Source: Flavobacterium psychrophilum DSM 3660 = ATCC 49418
GTDB lineage: Bacteria > Bacteroidota > Bacteroidia > Flavobacteriales > Flavobacteriaceae
Length of the DNA: 64,000 bases
NCBI RefSeq assembly: GCF_002217405.1
Contig: NZ_MUHE01000005.1
Span: 1 to 64,000 of the forward strand
Reading direction: 5' to 3'
The translations under genes and the position numbers were made by a program. The notes beneath the pieces are model-generated. The model was given only the letters and a program-made list of their open reading frames with translations, did not search any database and was not told the DNA's origin. Shown here one piece after another: positions 35,959-45,400 of the stretch (its first letter is position 1; each line of letters opens with the position of its first letter).

Positions 35959-37116
35959 ATGCCAATATATCACAAACTAGGTAATTTTCCGCAAAAGCGA
36001 CACATACAATTCGAAAAGCCAGAAGGAGGCTTGTACTACGAGCAACTCTTTGGTACCGAAGGCTTCAACGGTCATTCATCGTTATTATACCATGTGCACC
36101 GTCCAACGCAAGTCAAAGAAATTATAAAATCCTATTCGGTCGAACCAAAAATAGCCATAGGTAAAAACATAAAATCATTATTACTAAAAGGTTTCGAACT
36201 AAAACCCGAAGACGATTTTCTTGACAGCCGAAAAGACATGTTAATCAACAAAGATTGCATCATCGGGCTCGCTGCACCTAAAAAATCACTTACCGAGTAT
36301 TTTTACAAAAATGCCGATGCCGACGAAATGATCTTCATTCACAAAGGAAAAGGAAAACTCCGCACAATGTTAGGAAACATTCCTTTCGAGTACGGCGATT
36401 ATCTCATAATTCCTCGAGGCATGATATATCAAATAGAATTCGAAACCTCAGACAACAGACTGTTCTACGTCGAATCATACACCCCTTTTTATACCCCAAA
36501 ACGCTACAAAAACGAATCTGGTCAGCACTTAGAACACTCGCCATTTTGCGAAAGAGATTTCAAATTGCCCTCAGAATTAGAAACACACGACGAAAAAGGC
36601 GATTTCCTTATCAAAACAAAAAAAGAAGGCATGATGCACGAAATTGTATACGCCACACATCCGTTTGATGTAATAGGTTGGGACGGTTATAACTTTCCGT
36701 ACGCTTTTAGCATACGTAACTTCGAACCCATAACAGGTCGCGTACACTTGCCACCACCAATTCATCAAACCTTCGAAACATCAACCTTTGTAATCTGCTC
36801 ATTCGTTCCCAGGCTATATGACTACCACCCAAAATCAATTCCAGCACCATACAACCATAGTAATATAGACAGTGATGAGGTATTATATTACGTAGATGGC
36901 GATTTTATGAGTCGTAACAATATCGAACAGGGACATATTACATTACACCCAAAAGGAATTCCTCACGGACCAGCACCAGGAGCAATGGAACGCAGTATAG
37001 GACACACCCAAACCCAAGAACTCGCCGTTATGGTCGACACCTTTCGCCCACTTATGGTAACCGAAGCAGCTATGGGATTAGATGATGGACAATATTACAA
37101 ATCTTGGGTAGAATAA
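35959..37116 (+). CDS. hmgA: Homogentisate 1,2-dioxygenase
   Basis: An Fe(II) cupin enzyme that opens the homogentisate ring to maleylacetoacetate. At 385 residues it is the shorter Bacteroidota form (proteobacterial enzymes are about 430). Visible motifs are SLLYHVHRPTQV, FIHKGKGKLRTMLG, SDEVLYYVDGDFMSR (metal Glu/His region, about 305) and HPKGIPHGPAPG (about 331). It is followed by hppD with 200 nt between, which holds hairpin element copy D. Confidence 0.95.
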   Translation: MPIYHKLGNFPQKRHIQFEKPEGGLYYEQLFGTEGFNGHSSLLYHVHRPTQVKEIIKSYSVEPKIAIGKNIKSLLLKGFELKPEDDFLDSRKDMLINKDCIIGLAAPKKSLTEYFYKNADADEMIFIHKGKGKLRTMLGNIPFEYGDYLIIPRGMIYQIEFETSDNRLFYVESYTPFYTPKRYKNESGQHLEHSPFCERDFKLPSELETHDEKGDFLIKTKKEGMMHEIVYATHPFDVIGWDGYNFPYAFSIRNFEPITGRVHLPPPIHQTFETSTFVICSFVPRLYDYHPKSIPAPYNHSNIDSDEVLYYVDGDFMSRNNIEQGHITLHPKGIPHGPAPGAMERSIGHTQTQELAVMVDTFRPLMVTEAAMGLDDGQYYKSWVE

Positions 37117-37204
37117 GGAGCTATTTCCTGCTGTCTGCTATATCTTTTCCTTTTTAAAGAAAAAAGAAAAAGGTAATTGCGAGAGCAATTCGACCATCAG
37201 GGCT
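37117..37204 (-). repeat. Dispersed hairpin element, copy D
   Basis: On the minus strand it begins AGCCCTGATGG and ends GACAGCAGGAAATAGCTCC. The central 12-bp AT-rich stem (CTTTTTCTTTTT / AAAAAGGAAAAG, one T-G pair) differs from copies A and B. An extra small hairpin AATTGC-TCTC-GCAATT sits in the left part. It is the most diverged of the four. Confidence 0.65.
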
Positions 37205-37318
37205 AGAAATTTAGAAGAAAGAACAACATTTTATACAATAATAAATCCGTGTAAATCTATAAAATTCGCGTGATCCGCGTTCCCTTTATGATTATTCAAG
37301 GATAAAAAAATAAACACA

Positions 37319-38479
37319 ATGGCAAAAGAAGTAAAATCAGTAGAATACGGATTAGAAAAAATATTCGAAGGCGCACAAGATTTCCTTCCATTACTAGGAA
37401 CAGACTATGTCGAATTCTACGTAGGAAACGCAAAACAAGCAGCTCATTTTTACAAAACAGCATTCGGTTTCCAATCTCACGCCTATTGCGGACTAGAAAC
37501 AGGATCACGAGACAAAGTCTCCTATGTTCTAAAACAAGACAAAATACGTCTAGTACTTACAACCGCATTAAAAAGCGAATCTCCCATTGGCGAACACGTA
37601 AAAAAACACGGAGATGGCGTAAAAATTATCGCCCTTTGGGTAGAAGATGCCAGAAAATCATTCGAAGAAACAACCTCTCGTGGCGCAAAAATATATATGG
37701 AACCAACTGTCGAGACTGATGAGTTCGGAGAAGTAGTTCGTGCCGGAATATACACTTACGGAGAAACCGTACACATGTTCGTAGAAAGAAAAAACTACAA
37801 AGGAACATTCCTACCAGGATTTATAGCACATAAATCAGATTACAATCCAACTCCAGTAGGACTAAAATACATAGACCACATGGTGGGTAACGTAGGTTGG
37901 AACCAAATGAACGAATGGGTAAAATTCTACGAAGACACCATGGGATTTGTAAACTTCCTTTCTTTCGACGACAAACAAATTCATACCGAATATTCAGCCC
38001 TAATGAGCAAAGTAATGAGTAACGGAAACGGAAGAATAAAATTCCCTATAAACGAACCCGCAAAAGGAAACAAACGCTCACAAATAGAAGAGTATCTAGA
38101 CTTTTATGAAGGCTCAGGCGTACAACACGTTGCCATCGCAACAGACGATATCATCGCAACCGTAACACAACTAAAAGAACGAGGAGTCGAATTCTTATCG
38201 GCACCACCACACGAATACTACAAAGCCATACCAGAAAGATTAGGCGTTCACATGGATATGATGAAAGAAGATCTAACCAAAATAGAAAACCTTGCCATTA
38301 TGGTCGATGCCGATGAAGACGGTTACTTACTTCAAATATTTACCAAACCAGTAGAAGATCGCCCAACTTTATTTTTCGAAATTATTCAAAGAATGGGAGC
38401 CAAAGGTTTCGGAGCAGGAAACTTCAAAGCATTATTCGAATCGATAGAAAGAGAACAATCCAAAAGAGGAACATTGTAA
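37319..38479 (+). CDS. hppD: 4-hydroxyphenylpyruvate dioxygenase
   Basis: Converts 4-hydroxyphenylpyruvate to homogentisate, the substrate of the adjacent hmgA product. The 386-residue protein has two vicinal-oxygen-chelate halves. Fe(II) ligands are H in YIDHMVGN (about 186), H in VQHVAIATDD (about 268) and E in LFFEIIQRMG (about 352). The C-terminal gating helix FGAGNFKALFESIEREQ is intact. No fumarylacetoacetase or maleylacetoacetate isomerase is seen nearby. Confidence 0.96.
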   Translation: MAKEVKSVEYGLEKIFEGAQDFLPLLGTDYVEFYVGNAKQAAHFYKTAFGFQSHAYCGLETGSRDKVSYVLKQDKIRLVLTTALKSESPIGEHVKKHGDGVKIIALWVEDARKSFEETTSRGAKIYMEPTVETDEFGEVVRAGIYTYGETVHMFVERKNYKGTFLPGFIAHKSDYNPTPVGLKYIDHMVGNVGWNQMNEWVKFYEDTMGFVNFLSFDDKQIHTEYSALMSKVMSNGNGRIKFPINEPAKGNKRSQIEEYLDFYEGSGVQHVAIATDDIIATVTQLKERGVEFLSAPPHEYYKAIPERLGVHMDMMKEDLTKIENLAIMVDADEDGYLLQIFTKPVEDRPTLFFEIIQRMGAKGFGAGNFKALFESIEREQSKRGTL

Positions 38480-38591
38480 TAAATATTTGTTTTGGTTGCA
38501 TTATTGTTGCTAAAAACCAACATATCGTTAGCAAAATTTATAAAAATATGTTAAAGTTTGTTTTTTGTTAGAAATTAACGAATTCCCACAC

Positions 38592-38599
38592 TACTTTTG
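38592..38599 (+). promoter_or_regulatory. -7 box of an orphan promoter
   Basis: TACTTTTG is an exact TAnnTTTG match. The nearest upstream TTTG (38564-38567) is 24 nt away, slightly longer than usual. No coding start follows before a terminator at 38679. Confidence 0.5.
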
Positions 38600-38605
38600 C
38601 ACTCG

Positions 38606-38712
38606 CAATTGAGGGGGTGGTTCCCTAAAATTGATAAATTTTCATAATTTATAGTTTTTTGGTTGGTTAAGACATAAAAACTCAGTCATTTATTTGACTG
38701 GGTTTTTTGTTT
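38606..38712 (+). ncRNA. Candidate small RNA, about 105 nt
   Basis: The stretch between the orphan -7 box (38592-38599) and an intrinsic terminator (38679-38715) has no open frame of note. It begins with a GC-richer block, CTCGCAATTGAGGGGGTGG, that could form a short stem with TTCCCT just after it. It could instead be an attenuator leader of the DUF3108 gene at 38775. No known RNA family is recognised. Confidence 0.4.
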
Positions 38713-38715
38713 TTT
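38679..38715 (+). terminator. Intrinsic terminator upstream of the DUF3108 gene
   Basis: AACTCAGTCA-TTTATT-TGACTGGGTT, followed by TTTT and more T. It lies 60 nt before the ATG at 38775, so it ends transcription entering from the left. Confidence 0.8.
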
Positions 38716-38774
38716 AGTACATTTGGAATGAATTTTGTATTCTATAAGTAAAACGAATATAAATCGACTTAAAA

Positions 38775-39545
38775 ATGAAAAAGAAATTACTACTATTCTC
38801 GCTAATTATTTCATTAAATACATTTGCACAAAACCAAGGCGCTTTCGATGTAGGTGAATGGTTTAAGTTCAGAATTCATTACGGTATGATCACCGCAGGC
38901 TACGCAACCCTTGAAGTAAAAGAAGCCGCAATAAGCAACAAAAAAGTCTTTTATACAGTTGGGCACGGCTATACTTCAGGAATGGCTAAAACATTTTTTA
39001 AAGTCGAAGATCATTATCAGAGTTTTATAGATAAAACAACCTATAAACCCTATCAATTTCTTCGAAAAATAGACGAAGGTGGTTATACAAAAAACCAAGA
39101 AGGCTTCTTTAATCAAGACAAAAACACTGTTTTAGTTAAGGATCACAAGAATAATACCGACAAATCATTTAACGTAAGTGAAAATGTGCAAGACATTGTT
39201 TCTGCATTTTATTATTTAAGAAATCATCCAAATATAAACAGACTTAATATTGGAGAATCAATCATGATAGATATGTTTTTTGATGACGAAATCACTAAAT
39301 TTAAATTAAAATTTATGGGACGAGAAACAATAAAAACAAGCTTTGGTAAGGTAAAAGCAATGATTTTTAGACCACTTGTACAATCTGGACGTGTTTTTAA
39401 AGAAGAAGAAAGTTTGACGGTTTGGATTTCAGATGACGAAAATAAGATACCTTTACGAATAAAAGCTAGTTTAGCAGTAGGATCACTTAAAGCCGATCTA
39501 GAAATTTTTAAAGGATTAAAAAATCCATTTATGGTAATTAACTAA
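38775..39545 (+). CDS. DUF3108 domain-containing exported protein
   Basis: A 256-residue protein with a signal peptide (MKKKLLLFSLIISLNTFAQ) and a DUF3108 domain beginning GEWFKFRIHYGMITAGYATL and ending VWISDDENKIPLRIKASLAV. Such proteins are periplasmic, strand-rich and of unknown function. It ends 1 nt before the tryptophan dioxygenase start, so DUF3108, TDO, M23 and pth probably form one transcript. Confidence 0.88.
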   Translation: MKKKLLLFSLIISLNTFAQNQGAFDVGEWFKFRIHYGMITAGYATLEVKEAAISNKKVFYTVGHGYTSGMAKTFFKVEDHYQSFIDKTTYKPYQFLRKIDEGGYTKNQEGFFNQDKNTVLVKDHKNNTDKSFNVSENVQDIVSAFYYLRNHPNINRLNIGESIMIDMFFDDEITKFKLKFMGRETIKTSFGKVKAMIFRPLVQSGRVFKEEESLTVWISDDENKIPLRIKASLAVGSLKADLEIFKGLKNPFMVIN

Positions 39546-39546
39546 G

Positions 39547-40473
39547 ATGACAAACAAATTTGAAAATATAGTTCAAGAAATTGACGAAAAATACAAAGCA
39601 ATAAACCAAAAAACCGAAGCGCACCTAGAAGGATTGCTTTGGGCTAAACCCATTACTTATTGGGATTATATTCAAACAGATGCGTTGTTAAACCTTCAAA
39701 TACAAAGAACAACTTTGCCCGATGAAAACGTATTTATTATGTACCATCAGGTAAACGAATTGTTATTTAAAATGATTTTGTGGGAAATAAAGCAATTATC
39801 ATACACCCAAAAACCAACCACAGCATTTTTTACCGAAAGGTTAATGAGAATTAGTCGTTATTTTGATATGCTAACCACTTCTTTCGATATCATGGGCGAA
39901 GGAATGGAAGTAGAGCAATACATGAAATTTCGTCACACACTCACCCCAGCAAGCGGTTTTCAGAGCGCACAATATCGCATGATCGAGTTTTGTTCGACCG
40001 ATTTGATAAACTTAATAGATCACCGTTTTAGAGCAACCATCGATAGAGACACAGCATTCGAACACGCATTCGAACATTTGTATTGGCAAGCAGCAGGAAA
40101 AGATTACGACACTGGCGAAAAATCATATTTACTGACAGAGTTTGAAAAAAAGTACAAAAAACAATTTCTTGATTGCATGCAAGAGTACAATACCATCAAT
40201 CTTTGGCAAAAATTTAAAGAAATTCCAGAAAACGACCAGCATAATCCAGAACTAATTGCGGCTATGCGTCATTATGATTATACTGTAAATATCACTTGGG
40301 TTATGGGACATTTGAACGCAGCCCGAAAGTATATAGACAACGGTAAAGGTGATGGCGAAGCAACAGGAGGTAGCGATTGGAAAAAATATATGCACCCAAA
40401 ATACCAAAGAAGAATATTTTTTCCCGAACTTTGGTCGAAAGATGAATTAGCCAATTGGGGCGAAAACCTTTAA
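39547..40473 (+). CDS. Tryptophan 2,3-dioxygenase family protein
   Basis: A heme enzyme that oxidises tryptophan to N-formylkynurenine. The 308-residue protein carries the signature FRHTLTPASGFQSAQYRMIE (about 128-147), a feature of TDO rather than IDO. YHQVNELLFKMILWE and a C-terminal WVMGHLNAARKYI with GGSDWKKY follow. No kynureninase or hydroxylase lies in the window. A cyclase-family formamidase-like gene is at 15.6 kb. Confidence 0.9.
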   Translation: MTNKFENIVQEIDEKYKAINQKTEAHLEGLLWAKPITYWDYIQTDALLNLQIQRTTLPDENVFIMYHQVNELLFKMILWEIKQLSYTQKPTTAFFTERLMRISRYFDMLTTSFDIMGEGMEVEQYMKFRHTLTPASGFQSAQYRMIEFCSTDLINLIDHRFRATIDRDTAFEHAFEHLYWQAAGKDYDTGEKSYLLTEFEKKYKKQFLDCMQEYNTINLWQKFKEIPENDQHNPELIAAMRHYDYTVNITWVMGHLNAARKYIDNGKGDGEATGGSDWKKYMHPKYQRRIFFPELWSKDELANWGENL

Positions 40474-40486
40474 AAAAAAAATCCGT

Positions 40487-41719
40487 TTGAAAAAAATTAT
40501 AACGCTATTAGTCATTGCGCTACTAATTATTTCATGTAAAAAAGACAATGAAAATTTAGTTTTGCCCACAAAAAAAGCAGCGCCAATTCGCTATGAATTC
40601 GGGTTTAGACTCAATGATTTTTTTGTTGTAAATGATACCATAAAATCTGGAGATACTTTTGGGAGTATTATAAAAAAACAAAACCTAAACGGAAAAAAAG
40701 TATATGATATTGTTGCCAAAGTAAAAGACACTTTCGATGTGAGAAGAGTAAGAATAGGAAAGCCTTATACCATGTTGCTGTCTAAAGACAAAACAAAAAA
40801 ACTGCAATATTTTGTTTACCAACCAGATCATTTAAGTTATTATATTGTCGATTTTCGTGATTCGATTGTGCTAGTAAACAAAAAAAGAAGGCCTGTAAGT
40901 TTTAAAAGGAGAACCATTGCAGGAGAACTAAATGGCTCTTTATCGGAATCGCTAAAAAACGAAGGCGCATCTTCTGCCTTGTCAAGTCAATTAATAGGAA
41001 TTTACAAATGGTCTATCGATTTTTTTAAATCTAAAAAAGGAGATAAATTTGCAGTAACATTTACCGAAAGGTTTGTAAATGATTCTATTTATGACGGAAT
41101 CGATTTTTTAGAATGTGCTTATTTTGAATACAAAGGAAAGAAAATATACGCATTCCCTTTCAAACAAAATGCGAAAGATAAAAAAGTAGATTATTATGAT
41201 GACGAAGGAAAAGCATTGAAGAATTTCTTTTTGAAAGCACCACTAAAGTCTGTAAATATTACATCAAAATTTTCGAAAAGCAGGTTTCATCCTGTAGAAT
41301 TGCGCTGGAAAGCCCATAGTGGTACTGATTATGCAGCCCCAACAGGAACGTCAATTATGACAACCGCAAGTGGCGTGGTCGAAAAATCTGGATATTCTAT
41401 AGGGAACGGGAATTATGTGAAAGTAAAACACGATAAAACTTATGCAACACAATATTTGCACATGTCCAGAATTTTAGTTCGCCGAGGGCAACATGTAACA
41501 CAAGGGCAAATTATTGGAAAAGTAGGAAGTACAGGGCTTGCAACCGGACCTCATGTGTGTTATCGCTTCTGGAAAAACGGAGTGCAAGTAGATGCACTAA
41601 AACTTAAATTGCCCAATTCGGTACCTATGGATAGTAGGAATAAACCAAGGTTTATTCAGTTTATGACACCGTTAAAGCGGGAGTTAGATAGCGTTACATT
41701 ATTAAATAGTAAAAATTAG
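40487..41719 (+). CDS. M23-family peptidoglycan endopeptidase, lipoprotein
   Basis: A 410-residue lipoprotein (MKKIITLLVIALLIISCKK, Cys17) that starts at TTG 40487; there is no ATG in the signal region. Residues about 45-250 hold a LysM-like/OapA-like region (SGDTFGSIIKKQNL), and the LytM domain spans about 265-390. The first zinc motif HSGTDYAAP is intact. The second reads TGPHVCYRF, with Cys at the usual second His of HxH. The family cuts peptide cross-links in the wall. It sits between TDO and pth. Confidence 0.9.
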   Translation: MKKIITLLVIALLIISCKKDNENLVLPTKKAAPIRYEFGFRLNDFFVVNDTIKSGDTFGSIIKKQNLNGKKVYDIVAKVKDTFDVRRVRIGKPYTMLLSKDKTKKLQYFVYQPDHLSYYIVDFRDSIVLVNKKRRPVSFKRRTIAGELNGSLSESLKNEGASSALSSQLIGIYKWSIDFFKSKKGDKFAVTFTERFVNDSIYDGIDFLECAYFEYKGKKIYAFPFKQNAKDKKVDYYDDEGKALKNFFLKAPLKSVNITSKFSKSRFHPVELRWKAHSGTDYAAPTGTSIMTTASGVVEKSGYSIGNGNYVKVKHDKTYATQYLHMSRILVRRGQHVTQGQIIGKVGSTGLATGPHVCYRFWKNGVQVDALKLKLPNSVPMDSRNKPRFIQFMTPLKRELDSVTLLNSKN

Positions 41720-41733
41720 TAATCCCTTTTGTA

Positions 41734-42363
41734 ATGATACAATGGATTTCAAATCTTTTTTCGACAACCAAAACCGAAGAAAGTAATAATGATAGTATGA
41801 AGAAATTTTTGATAGTTGGTCTAGGCAACATTGGCGCCGAATATGTAAATACACGCCACAATATAGGATTTAAAGTAGTAGATTTTTTAGCTCGACAAGA
41901 ATCGTTAGATTTTCAAACTGTAAAATTGGGTTCACTTGCCGAATGTAAACTCAAAGGAAGAACTCTTTTATTATTAAAACCCAATACTTATATGAACTTG
42001 AGCGGAAAAGCAGTTCAGTATTGGATGGAAAAAGAAAAAATAGAAAAAGAAAATGTACTTGTAATTACTGATGATTTAAATTTGTCATTTGGAACCATTC
42101 GCATAAAACCAAAAGGAAGCGATGGCGGTCATAATGGTTTAAAAAGTGTGCAGCAAATCCTAAATTCATCAGAATATCCGAGATTTAGATTTGGTATCAG
42201 CGACGAGTTTAAGAAAGGCAAACAAGTAGATTATGTGCTAGGGGAGTGGGACGAATCCGAGAAAGAAAAACTACCAGAACGACTGAAAACTGCTGTCGAA
42301 GCGGTGAAAACATTTGCGCTAGCGGGATTAGAAAATGCCATGACTGCATATAACGGCAAATAA
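41734..42363 (+). CDS. pth: Peptidyl-tRNA hydrolase
   Basis: Releases peptides from prematurely dropped peptidyl-tRNA. The 209-residue frame includes a 21-residue N-terminal extension (MIQWISNLFSTTKTEESNND). The core begins MKKFLIVGLGNIGAEYVNTR, and an ATG at 41797 is an alternative start. The catalytic His is in NTRHNIGF. LLLKPNTYMNLSG, ITDDLNLSFGTIRIKPKGSD and the GGHNGLKS segment complete the family pattern. It is last in its run and ends at a terminator. Confidence 0.95.
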   Translation: MIQWISNLFSTTKTEESNNDSMKKFLIVGLGNIGAEYVNTRHNIGFKVVDFLARQESLDFQTVKLGSLAECKLKGRTLLLLKPNTYMNLSGKAVQYWMEKEKIEKENVLVITDDLNLSFGTIRIKPKGSDGGHNGLKSVQQILNSSEYPRFRFGISDEFKKGKQVDYVLGEWDESEKEKLPERLKTAVEAVKTFALAGLENAMTAYNGK

Positions 42364-42365
42364 AA

Positions 42366-42395
42366 AACGGAAGCCAACTGGCTTCCGTTTTTATG
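42366..42395. terminator. Bidirectional terminator between pth and the metalloprotease
   Basis: ACGGAAGCCA-ACT-GGCTTCCGT is a palindromic stem with A-tract and T-tract flanks between convergent genes. Confidence 0.85.
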
Positions 42396-42411
42396 TTTTA
42401 TAAAATTTGTA

Positions 42412-45400
42412 TTATTCTATAACAATACGTTTTACAGTTTTCTTAGCACCATCTGTGATAGTGACTAAATAAATTCCTGCTTCCACTTTGTTTAAATTTA
42501 TATTTTGATTGAAAGCTCCTGTGTTAGAAAATAATTTTTCATATACTTGGCGACCTCTCATATCATGTACATTTACTTTAATCTCATTTGTAGAAGCTGA
42601 AGTAAATTTTACATTAAAATCTCCTTTGTTTGGATTAGGGAATAATCCGAAATCTGCAAAACCTTCAAAACTTGGTGCCGATAATGGTTGTATAGTACAA
42701 ATATTTAAACTCCAACTATTTAAACTACCTCCGTCATTGTTAGAAACATCATCTATGGTAAGTGTCCAAGTTCCCGTTGAACTTAAATTATTAAATGCTG
42801 ATAAAGGCGCTGAAGGAACTACGGTTCCTGTTATTCCAGGGCAAACCTGAGGACTACCAGCATCATCGAAAGTTGCAATAATATCTCCATTAGTTGCATC
42901 GGCATCACAAGGTCTTGAGAATAATTGTACAATTGTTCCAGAAGGACTTGTTAAAGTTCCTACTAAATCTCCTGCCCAGGTGTGGTTAATGTTCATTGTT
43001 ATGTTTAGATCGGCAATTGTTCCGCCACTAGCTGCAGGAATGGTTATTGTCGATGTGACTGTGTTTGCTGTAGGAATTGCTATGTTTTTTGGAATTTGTG
43101 CTCCAGAAGCTGCTGTTGTTGCACATGAAGTTACTCCTGTTGTAAACTTGAATGAAGATCCGAAAATACCAGTACAACTAGCGTTTTTAGCTAAAACTCT
43201 CCAGTAATATGCAGTTGCTTGGCTTAAACCACTTATTTGGTACGTGGTTGTTGTAACCGTTCCTGAAGAAATAATACTAGTAAAAGCATTATCGGTAGCA
43301 ACTTGTACATCATAAGATGTTGCATTTGCTGCGGTTGCCCAAGTTAAGTTTGTTGTTGTATTCTGAGCGACTGCATTATCTGATGGTGCAGATAAAGTAG
43401 TTAATGCTGGAGCTCCAGATATGTCTAGGTAGAAAGGAGCCGTTTTTGTTGTTGCTCCAGATGTACCTGTTACAATAATATTTGCTAAACCTATTGGGGT
43501 TGTTGCTGTGGTTGTTACCGTCATTGTTACAGCGCCGTCAGTAGTTCTAGATGTTGGAGAAAAAGCTACTGTTGTATTGGCTGGTACTCCAGATGCAGTA
43601 AAGTTTGTAGTTCCAGAAAAACCACCCATTGCATTGTAATCAAATGTATAAGTTAATGTGTTTGCTCCCTGGAAAACCCCTTGATTTTGGTTTCCTGAAA
43701 CGCCGTTGAAAGCCACAGAAAATGTAGTGCCGCCAACAGTAGTTGCAATATTTGCATTAGAAATATCGAAGAAAATATTGTTATTAGCTTTAACCATGAT
43801 CCTGTTTTGTGAACCAGTTCTTCCACTTGCGGCAGAAACAGGGATTGTTATGGTTTCGCTTCCGTCGTTAGGGACTTTGCTGGCTAATAAAGTTGGATAT
43901 GTGTTTCCGCCATCGGTAGAATAGTATATGTCAACAAATTTCTCGTTTATACCATTTGTGTCTGTTCCAGCAACATTCCAAGTTACGGTTTGATTAGAGC
44001 CTTCTAATAACGAAACGGCTGTGTTGGGAGATGTTAAGGTAAAAGGTCCTGCACCAGCAACAACAGTAACTTTCATATCGTCAAAATTAGTTTGTCCAAT
44101 TTTTACTGGAGCAGTAGCACTATAAGGAGCGTTGTCTCTAACGGTTACTCTAAAATTCAAATCACGGGCAACCGAACTTAGTGCTTCAGATAGCATACCA
44201 GCGTCGCACGTAGTACAAGAGCTGGCAACGAATCCAGTGGTTGCTGAGTTTGCGATTACAGAAGACATTTTAGGGAAATATCTAGATGGCGAAGCTGTAG
44301 GGTTCCAAGATATAAAGTTTGGCCCAACAGTTTTAGTTGTTGCTGCGCTACTTGCTGCAGCGGTACTTGTAGCTCCATCATCAAATTCTTCCCAGCTATA
44401 GGTTAAAGCATCTTCGGTATTAGCATCAGATCCTACGGCCGTTAAGACAAAAGGTGTGCTTATAGGGATGAGGTAATTAGCTCCTGCGTTTACTACAGGT
44501 GTAGCATTGTTTGTTGCTATATTAGTTGTAACAGGACATGATTTTCCAGCTAGATTTGCTTGAATTTGCATTATCGTAGCGGCATGGTATTTATCGATAG
44601 AGTGTGCTGCTACATCTTGTGAGGTTATTCCTGCATACCCCATTATGGTTACCCCTGAACCTACCTCCATATTTACGCCAGCTCCTTCATTTCCATTAGA
44701 ATAGGTGTGGTTTCCGCCTAATTGGTGGCCTATTTCATGCACTACATAATCGATATCAAAATTATCACCCATTGGTATTCCATCAGATGGTGCGGTAATA
44801 CCTCTTCCTTTAGTGCTGCCTGTTCCACCTGTTACTCCATCTACACAAACGCAACCTATACAACCTGCGTTTCCGCCACCGCCGGAGCCACCAAACATAT
44901 GACCAATATCATAAGCAGCATTGTTAGCTGCTAATGTTGTGCCTACGCCTGTTAATGTGGTATTTATTGCTTCTTGTAATTGGGTGTTCCATTGACTTAA
45001 TGTGGTAGAATAAGGATCGGTTTCGGAATTGTAATAAATGATATTCGTGGTGTTAGCGACTAGATTAAGGTGTAGTGCTAAATCTCTCTCATAGACCCCA
45101 TTACAGCGTGTTAATGTAGCATTGAAAGCGGCTAATACTTTTCCTTGGTCTGTTGCGTTTCCTGCTGTTGAAGCGCCAAAATAAGCTGCATACTCTCCGT
45201 TGCATGATTGTGCTAAGCGCATGGTTTTTAGTTGTCCTGTGCTAGATCTGTTTGTATTTGCTAATTGAGATTTTAGATCTATTATCATCTTCTTGTCATC
45301 GGTACCACAAGTCCAAGGTAATTTCCCTTTTTCTCTTTGGGATTTAAATACCGCATAAACTGTATGATCTTGCGAATAGGGTTCGATAAATTCGTTTTCT

